Of a stretch of 64,000 nt of DNA, positions 58,988-64,000 are shown in pieces. Within the stretch, counting starts at the first letter, position 1. Every line of letters starts with the position of its first letter. The notes beneath the pieces were generated by a model, which saw only the letters and a program-made list of their open reading frames with translations, searched no databases and was not told where the DNA came from. The DNA is taken from the NCBI RefSeq assembly GCF_013030945.1, contig NZ_JABBXF010000071.1, forward strand, positions 1-64,000. The letters are read 5' to 3'. The DNA comes from Streptomyces morookaense (lineage in GTDB: Bacteria; Actinomycetota; Actinomycetes; Streptomycetales; Streptomycetaceae). The position numbers and the translations under genes were made by a program.

Positions 58988-60702
58988 TTGACCGCGACCT
59001 GCGAGACGTCGAGGACACCGGTCCAGTCGCTGATGACGACGTTCTTGACGTCCTTGCCGACCAGCCGCTTGTAGACGGGGTGGAACAGCGGGACGGTCAG
59101 GGCCTGTTCGCCGATGGTGCGGTCGAGGGCGCCCCAGCGCTGTGCGGCGGCGTCATGGTCGGTGATCTTGTTGATCGCGTCGATCTCGTCGTTGACCTTG
59201 GGGTCGTCCAGGCGCGCGGTGTTGAAGTTGGCGCCGTCCTTCACGATCTGCCGCCCGTCGAAGATGGGCGCGAGGAACGGTCCGCCGGACGGCCAGTCGG
59301 CGCCCCAGTGGGCGAGGAACAGGCCGGGCTGGTCCTTGAAGCTGTGGACCTTCTCGTCGTAGTCGTTGGACTCCAGGCCCTCCAGCTTGACGGTGATGCC
59401 CGCCTCCTTGAGCGCGGCCTGCAGGGCCGTGGCGATCTCGGGGCTGGTCTCGAAGTCCTGGGCGGTGCTGTGGGTGAGCGTGATCTCCAGGCCGTTGTCG
59501 TAACCGGCCTCCTTCAGCAGCTCCTTGGCCTTGGCCGCGTTGCCCTTGTCGCCCGCCGGGAAGTGGTCGTAGGGCGTGTAGCCGAAGGTCTTCCGGTCGG
59601 GCAGGAAGGTGGTCGCGGGCTCGGCGAGCGCGGAGCCGCCGGCGGCGTTGACGACGCTGGTGCGGTTGACGGCGTAGGCGATGGCCTGGCGCACCTTCGG
59701 GTTGTCGAAGGGCTTCACTTCCGGGTTGAAGGCGAGGTAGTTCGTGTAGCCGAAGTGGCCGGTGCCGACCCGGGCGGCGAGGCTCTTGTCGTTGCCGACC
59801 TGGGCGAGTTCGGCGGGGCCGAGGTTGGTGTCGGTGGTCACGGCGGCGGCGTCGGGGCCCGCGCCGGTGGACAGCCGCTGGTTGATGACGGCGGAGGAGA
59901 GGCCGGACTTCACCTCGATCCGGTCGGGGTAGGCGTGCCGCTCCTTGTCGGTGTCCTCCGACCAGTGGGGGTTGCGCTCCAGCTCCAGCTGTTCGCCGTC
60001 GTTGGTGTTCCTGACGACCTTGTACGGGCCCGAGGAGACGGGGTGTTCGGCGTACTTGGCGCCGGTGTCCTTGTCCTTGGGGACGGGCGCGAACTGGGTG
60101 GAGGTGGCGAAGTAGGGGAAGTCGCCCTCGGACTTGCGCAGATGGAAGACGATGGTCTTCGCGTCCGGCGTCTCGATGGAGTCCAGGCCCTTCTTCTCCT
60201 TGTACGGGCCCTGGTAGTCCTCGCCGCCGATCAGCCAGTCGCGCAAGTAGGGGGCGCCGCCGGAGAGTTCGGGGGCGAAGGAGCGCTCGACGCCGTACTT
60301 GATGTCGGCGCTGGTGATCGGGGTGCCGTCCTCGTACGTGAGCCCGTCCTTGAGCTTGTACGTCCAGACCTTGGCGTCGTCGCTCGGCGTACCGGTGCCG
60401 GTGGCGAGGTCGGGGACGACCTTGGTGCCCTCGGTGCCGTCGGCGCGGTGACGGGTGGTGAGGGTGCGGAAGACGAGGGAGGGGATGTTGCCGCCGCCGG
60501 AGGTGTAGAGGCGGGCGGGGTCGAACTTGTTCTGCGGCTGTCTGTTGAGGACGGTGAGCGTGCCGCCCTTCTTCGGTGCGCCGTCGGCACCGTTCTGCGC
60601 AGCGCCGCCGCCCTTCGGGCCGCAGGCCGCCGCGCCTCCGACCAGGACCACGCTGACGGCGGCCGCGGCCACGCGGCGGGATATGACGGATATGTGAGGC
60701 AT
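58984..60702 (-). CDS. Oligopeptide ABC transporter substrate-binding lipoprotein
   Basis: This 572-aa family 5 extracellular solute-binding protein has signal peptide and lipobox 'GAAAC' (Cys27). Family landmarks: 'KKGGTLTVLNRQPQNKFDPA', 'WTYKLKDGLTYEDGTPIT', 'FDNPKVRQAIAYAVNRT' and 'LAHWGADWPSGGPFL'. It should capture peptides or a peptide-like sulfur compound outside the cell. It lies 119 nt after a Cys-containing leader peptide and hairpin, pointing to control linked to cysteine or sulfur supply. Confidence 0.93.
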   Translation of the reverse strand: MPHISVISRRVAAAAVSVVLVGGAAACGPKGGGAAQNGADGAPKKGGTLTVLNRQPQNKFDPARLYTSGGGNIPSLVFRTLTTRHRADGTEGTKVVPDLATGTGTPSDDAKVWTYKLKDGLTYEDGTPITSADIKYGVERSFAPELSGGAPYLRDWLIGGEDYQGPYKEKKGLDSIETPDAKTIVFHLRKSEGDFPYFATSTQFAPVPKDKDTGAKYAEHPVSSGPYKVVRNTNDGEQLELERNPHWSEDTDKERHAYPDRIEVKSGLSSAVINQRLSTGAGPDAAAVTTDTNLGPAELAQVGNDKSLAARVGTGHFGYTNYLAFNPEVKPFDNPKVRQAIAYAVNRTSVVNAAGGSALAEPATTFLPDRKTFGYTPYDHFPAGDKGNAAKAKELLKEAGYDNGLEITLTHSTAQDFETSPEIATALQAALKEAGITVKLEGLESNDYDEKVHSFKDQPGLFLAHWGADWPSGGPFLAPIFDGRQIVKDGANFNTARLDDPKVNDEIDAINKITDHDAAAQRWGALDRTIGEQALTVPLFHPVYKRLVGKDVKNVVISDWTGVLDVSQVAVK

Positions 60703-60791
60703 GACGGGAGAAGCCTTTCACGCTTTCGCGGGATGACAGGGAGGGCGCGGAAGCGGCCGGAAAGGAGAGAAAGCGCACGGAGGGCACGCAG

Positions 60792-60821
60792 GACCGCCCC
60801 GCGGTGCGGGGGAAGGCGGTC
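60792..60821 (-). promoter_or_regulatory. Attenuator hairpin after leader peptide
   Basis: Directly after the leader TGA, GACCG and CCCCGC pair with GCGGGG and CGGTC around an ACC loop with a small bulge (60821-60792). Such a hairpin abutting a short Cys-containing ORF suggests ribosome-mediated attenuation of the ABC operon. Confidence 0.55.
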
Positions 60822-60914
60822 TCAGCGACAGAGAATGTCGGCGACTGCGTGCGCGGCCACGCCGATGAGCGCCAGCTCGTAGCTGGCGTCCTCGGAGGCG
60901 TGGTGGTGCGGCAT
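60822..60914 (-). CDS. Cys-containing leader peptide (Ms4533A-like)
   Basis: This 30-residue ORF begins 'MPHHHASEDASYELALIGV' and ends 'ADILCR' directly at the stop. The 'ELALIGVAAHAVADILCR' pattern, with its only Cys next to last, resembles actinobacterial Cys-rich leader peptides of the Ms4533A type found before sulfur-related ABC operons, which act as cysteine-responsive translation sensors. It is followed at once by a hairpin and then by the binding-protein gene. Family assignment is from memory of the pattern. Confidence 0.7.
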   Translation of the reverse strand: MPHHHASEDASYELALIGVAAHAVADILCR

Positions 60915-60952
60915 GGGGAGAAGACTGGTTGAAATCCGGCCAACCTGCAAAG

Positions 60953-60982
60953 GCGTCTCAGGGAGAGAGACGATGCGTCTCA
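60953..60982. promoter_or_regulatory. Candidate operator upstream of leader peptide
   Basis: The perfect palindrome GAGACGATGCGTCTC (60967-60981) overlaps two direct GCGTCTCA repeats (60953-60960 and 60975-60982) spaced by 22 bp, two helical turns. It lies 39-68 bp before the leader ATG, where a repressor or activator could act. The regulator is unknown. Confidence 0.5.
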
Positions 60983-61016
60983 TTTTGCGGTCACCGGTTC
61001 GCGCCCCGCCAGGGGC

Positions 61017-61049
61017 GCTGGGGGCACCTCCCAGCGGTAGCTGGGGGAG
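61017..61049. repeat. 33-nt dispersed repeat
   Basis: This is identical to 26387-26419 inside the MITE-like element and contains an imperfect CTCCCAGC/GCTGGGGGAG hairpin. It lies between the DUF3152 gene and the leader-peptide promoter. Confidence 0.8.
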
Positions 61050-61095
61050 GAACTGGGCGACCAGCCGAAGACGGCCCGCAGGTGCGGGCAAACGC

Positions 61096-62259
61096 CTAAC
61101 TGGCCGGGTACGGCCAAGGATTGGCCCGGCACGTGCGCCCGTCCGTCGTCAGGAACTTCGTCTGCTGCATCATCACGGGCGCCAGCCCGCCCTGCTTCTC
61201 GCACGTCTCGTGGTCGTGCCCCAGCCGGTGCCCCACCTCGTGGTTGATCAGCATCTGCCGGTAGGCGTGCATCTGGTCGCCGTAGGTCTGCGAACCCTGC
61301 GCCCAGCGATAGGCGTTGATCATGACACGGTCGGTCGCGGCGGAGTCGCAGGAGACGTTGTCCTCGGTGGTGTCCAGGCCGGACTTCGCACACCAGGCCG
61401 CCGTCGTCCGCGGGCTGGCCAGGGTGATGACGAAGTCGGGCGTGCCGGACGAGATGCGCTCGAAGGTGCGGGTACCGCCGTGCCCCCAGCTGCGGCCGTC
61501 GTTGAGGGTGCGGTGCACGGCCGTGGCGAAGAGCGTGCCGTCGAGCGGCAGCCCCCTCTCCACGTCAACGCGGTAACGCAGGACTTCACCCTTGCCGGGG
61601 GCGCTGTCATGGCCGCCCATGGTGGCGAAGTCGCCCGTCCCCTTGGCGGCCGGGTCCAGCGGGTACTTGCGGGCCATCTGCTGGTCGTACGTGGCCGGGA
61701 GCTCGGCGCCGCCGTTGGGGGTCGGCCGGCTGTCGGAGCGCGAGGCCGCGCCGGCGCCCTGCCGGCCGTCGGTGTCCGCGGCCCGCGCCTGGGCCCTGCT
61801 CTCCTGGCCGTCCTCGACCTGCCCGGCGACGGCGACGGCCAGCACGGCGGTCACCACGGCGGCGGCCACCCCGGTCACGGTCCGCACCACGCCGCTGCTG
61901 CCGGCCCGGTGGGAACCGCCCGACGTCCCGCCGGCCTCGCGGCGCGGCTCGGGCAGCTTTGTCCGTCCGGCCCCGGCGGGGGTGGCACCGGGAGTGAAGG
62001 AGGCCTCGCCCTTGACGTATCCGGTCGGTCCGCGGCCGGCGCCGCCGTATCCGCCGGTGCCCTGCGCGCGCTGCGCCCCGATGACGCCCCAGCCCAGGAC
62101 GGGGTCGCGCGAAGCCCCCGGGGGCCCGCCGACGGGCATGCCCGGACCGGGCAGGGGGTCGGTGCCGTGGCCGGCCTGGGCGCGGCGGCGGCCCGTGCCG
62201 GAGGCGGCGGCAGCCGGCCCGTCGGCGGGCCGGTCCGCTCGTGCGCTGTGTCTACCCAC
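61096..62259 (-). CDS. DUF3152 zinc metalloprotease-like membrane protein
   Basis: This 387-aa protein is the Rv3207c orthologue. The N-terminal ~125 residues are Gly/Pro/Ala-rich, then one TM segment ('VVRTVTGVAAAVVTAVLAVAVAG'), then an extracytoplasmic DUF3152 domain. Its zinc motif 'INHEVGHRLGHDHETC' (HExxHxxxxxH type) near residue 350 and Cys residues suggest a secreted-side metalloprotease. The start is a GTG overlapping the stop of the alpha/beta hydrolase by 8 nt. Confidence 0.88.
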   Translation of the reverse strand: MGRHSARADRPADGPAAAASGTGRRRAQAGHGTDPLPGPGMPVGGPPGASRDPVLGWGVIGAQRAQGTGGYGGAGRGPTGYVKGEASFTPGATPAGAGRTKLPEPRREAGGTSGGSHRAGSSGVVRTVTGVAAAVVTAVLAVAVAGQVEDGQESRAQARAADTDGRQGAGAASRSDSRPTPNGGAELPATYDQQMARKYPLDPAAKGTGDFATMGGHDSAPGKGEVLRYRVDVERGLPLDGTLFATAVHRTLNDGRSWGHGGTRTFERISSGTPDFVITLASPRTTAAWCAKSGLDTTEDNVSCDSAATDRVMINAYRWAQGSQTYGDQMHAYRQMLINHEVGHRLGHDHETCEKQGGLAPVMMQQTKFLTTDGRTCRANPWPYPAS

Positions 62260-63238
62260 GGGGCGGGGCGCTCCGTCCAGTCGTCGTGGCGGTGTCCGCG
62301 AGGAGCTCGCGGAAGGCGCGGGCCACCGCGCCGGGGTCCTCCATCATGGCGATATGTCCCGACTCCAGCAGTGTCAGCAGGCGCGAGTCGCGGAAAGCCG
62401 CGCTCGCCCGCCGGGCCATACGGTACGAGACGAGCTGGTCGCGCATCCCGTACACGAGCAGAGTAGGGGCTAGGACCCGCTCCGCCTGACGCCACAGCGA
62501 ATGCTGCCCGCCCAAGGTGTACGCGTCCACGATGCCGCGCGCCGAACGCGCCATCACGTCCCAGAAATAGGGGAGTTCCAGCCTCCGCTCGTACTCCTCG
62601 ACCGCCAGTGCGAACGCCTCCGGTGTCACCCGTGCGGGGTCTCCGTAGGTGAGCGCGAGCAGTTCGCGGGTGCGCCGCTCCGGGCTCCAGTCCCGGGTGG
62701 CCTTGGCGAACCAGGAGACGATGCCCGGCACGGCGAGCAGCCCGGTGGGCAGAGCGGTGCGCTGCGGGCGCAGTTCCGGCAGGGCGGGCGAGACCAGGGT
62801 GAGCGTGCGGACGAGGTCCGGCCGGACGGCCGCCACGCGCGTGGCGATGGCGCCGCCCATGGAGTTGCCGACCAGGTGCACGGGCCCGCGGCCCGAGGCG
62901 TCGAGGTGGCGGATGACCACGCGCGCGTACCCGGTGATGGAGTAGTCGTCGTCCTGCGGCGGCGGTGTGTCGCCGAAGCCCGGCAGATCGAGCGCCTCGC
63001 CGTCGACCGTGCCGGCGAGCGCCTCCATGAGCGCGGACCAGTTCTGCGAGGATCCGCCGAGCCCGTGCACATAGAGGGCGGGCGGCAGCCCCGTCCGCGC
63101 GGGCGGCCGGGAGCGCACGGTCAGCTCGACACCCGGCAGGGTCACCGTGCGCAGCTGCTCGCCGTCGGCGACCCGCGACGGCCGCGACGGCGGCACCACG
63201 GGGACGGCGCGGAGATGCGGCGACTCGGTCGATGACAT
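62252..63238 (-). CDS. Alpha/beta hydrolase
   Basis: This 328-aa protein has the classical fold: oxyanion region 'YVHGLGGSSQNWSAL', nucleophile Ser in 'LVGNSMGGAIATRVA', acid in 'VYGMRDQLVSYRMA' and His in 'LESGHIAMMEDPGAV'. The triad is complete. It is cytosolic by sequence (no signal peptide). It is co-directional and overlapping with DUF3152; a lipase-type gene also lies near in the mycobacterial order (Rv3203, LipV). Substrate unknown. Confidence 0.9.
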   Translation of the reverse strand: MSSTESPHLRAVPVVPPSRPSRVADGEQLRTVTLPGVELTVRSRPPARTGLPPALYVHGLGGSSQNWSALMEALAGTVDGEALDLPGFGDTPPPQDDDYSITGYARVVIRHLDASGRGPVHLVGNSMGGAIATRVAAVRPDLVRTLTLVSPALPELRPQRTALPTGLLAVPGIVSWFAKATRDWSPERRTRELLALTYGDPARVTPEAFALAVEEYERRLELPYFWDVMARSARGIVDAYTLGGQHSLWRQAERVLAPTLLVYGMRDQLVSYRMARRASAAFRDSRLLTLLESGHIAMMEDPGAVARAFRELLADTATTTGRSAPPRG

Positions 63239-63378
63239 GCGGGCAATGTTACGAGACGATCACGCCGGGGCCCTTGTGGCGGGGGTCACAGATCGCCTGG
63301 CGGTACGGGGCCGGGTCTCCTAGGCTCGTACCAAGGAGTACGAGGGCGCACATCCTGGATGCCGGAAAGAGGTTCCGC

Positions 63379-63600
63379 ATGCCCGTGGACCCGAGGGACC
63401 CCGACACCTTCGAGGACGAGACCGACGACGCCGGGGAGTTCGACGTGGAGGCCCCCGAGGCGGACGCCGCCGAACAGCACGCGGACCTCGCCCCCCACCG
63501 GGACGAACCGCTGGAGCACATCGATCCGGGCGCGGCGAACGAGGCGGACCGCGCCGAGCAGGCCCGGGTGGTGGAACTCGACGAGGACGACTACCGCTGA
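63379..63600 (+). CDS. Small acidic protein, hypothetical
   Basis: This 73-aa protein begins at an ATG with AAGAGG 6 nt upstream. About 40% of residues are Asp or Glu and hydrophobic residues are few, so it is probably disordered. The C-terminus is 'VVELDEDDYR'. No family is recognised. The gene lies between the alpha/beta hydrolase (divergent) and the TetR gene (same strand). Confidence 0.65.
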   Translation: MPVDPRDPDTFEDETDDAGEFDVEAPEADAAEQHADLAPHRDEPLEHIDPGAANEADRAEQARVVELDEDDYR

Positions 63601-63768
63601 CCCGTGGCCGCCACAGGTACCGCGGAAGGTGATTTGTCGGGAATTTGTTGGCTTCCCACAGCGTCCGGGAGGCGAAATTCTCCGCTCCGACCACGCACGG
63701 CCCGGTTACCCAAAAGTACGATGGCGGGCGCGGCGTGGGCCGTGCACAGAACAATCATGGGAGGCGGC

Positions 63769-64000
63769 GTGACAGCCATCGAGCAGACCGAGGCGCGCCC
63801 GCGAGGCACGCGCCTGCCGCGCCGAGCCCGACGCAATCAGCTCCTGGGCGCGGCCCAGGAGGTCTTCGTGGCCCAGGGCTACCACGCGGCGGCCATGGAC
63901 GACATCGCCGAGCGGGCCGGGGTCAGCAAGCCGGTGCTCTACCAGCACTTCCCGGGCAAGCTCGACCTCTACCTGGCCCTGCTGGACCAGCACTGCGAGA
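63769..64000 (+). CDS. TetR family regulator (truncated by window end)
   Basis: 77 codons are visible from a GTG at 63769 preceded by GGGAGG. The N-terminal TetR helix-turn-helix is clear: 'RNQLLGAAQEVFVAQGYHAAAM' then 'DIAERAGVSKPVLYQHFPGK'. The position matches Rv3208 in M. tuberculosis, at the end of the same conserved block. The ligand-binding part lies outside the window. Confidence 0.93.
   Translation, partial: MTAIEQTEARPRGTRLPRRARRNQLLGAAQEVFVAQGYHAAAMDDIAERAGVSKPVLYQHFPGKLDLYLALLDQHCE

Noticed and set aside
1..64000. CRISPR arrays, transposases, integrases, rRNA operons or replication origins
   Set aside because: Scanning found no regularly spaced repeats with unique spacers, no transposase or integrase motifs, and no DnaA-box clusters.

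Overview
The window is a chromosomal segment of a Streptomyces or a very close relative. It has very high GC content with GC-rich third codon positions, dense overlapping start and stop codons, a WhiB7-type regulator (WblC), AdnAB, and the short GC-rich hairpin repeats typical of this genus. The backbone keeps the gene order known from Mycobacterium tuberculosis Rv3193c to Rv3208: UPF0182, PDZ protease, DUF2342, ThiF-like, ABC1 kinase, whiB7, uvrD2, mycoredoxin, nudC, adnB/adnA, moeZ, DUF3152 and TetR. Streptomyces-specific genes are interleaved.

Layout. 1-6.2 kb: a TPR/Sel1 protein (cut by the window edge), tRNA-fMet, UPF0182, PPA1309, PDZ/S16 protease. 6.3-14.5 kb: moaE, SDR, DUF2342, Nudix, TerD, YgjP-type metallopeptidase, ThiF-like, ABC1 kinase. 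14.5-18.7 kb: a stress and repair block with wblC behind a transcription attenuator, uvrD2 and mycoredoxin. 18.7-28.9 kb: an eight-gene RiPP cluster lying between mycoredoxin and nudC, which are neighbours in M. tuberculosis. 29-38.7 kb: nudC, an M20 dipeptidase, adnB, adnA and an alkyltransferase-like gene. 38.9-49.6 kb: a flippase-like membrane protein, a molybdate operon (TOBE regulator, modA, modBC fusion) and two lipoprotein tripeptidyl aminopeptidases. 49.6-55.2 kb: moeZ and a small Pel-like glycan operon. 55.3-60.9 kb: an oligopeptide ABC importer behind a Cys-containing leader peptide. 61-64 kb: DUF3152, an alpha/beta hydrolase, a small acidic protein and the start of a TetR gene.

The most interesting system is the RiPP cluster on the minus strand. 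A 45-residue Cys-free precursor is followed by a B12-type radical SAM enzyme, a DUF692-family multinuclear iron oxidase (MNIO), its probable partner protein, a UPF0489 peptide arginase, a JmjC dioxygenase, an MFS exporter and a TldD-type peptidase. From the MNIO onward every junction is a 4- or 8-nt start/stop overlap. The enzyme set predicts a peptide with ornithine in place of its single core Arg, a radical-SAM modification (often C-methylation), an MNIO modification that cannot involve Cys, and possibly a hydroxylation. A 189-bp palindrome-ended MITE-like element has altered the 3' end of the radical SAM gene.

Two ribosome-mediated attenuators are visible (upstream of wblC and of the oligopeptide ABC operon). 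A molybdenum theme (moaE, modABC, TOBE regulator) and sulfur-transfer chemistry (moeZ, Cys leader) recur across the backbone.
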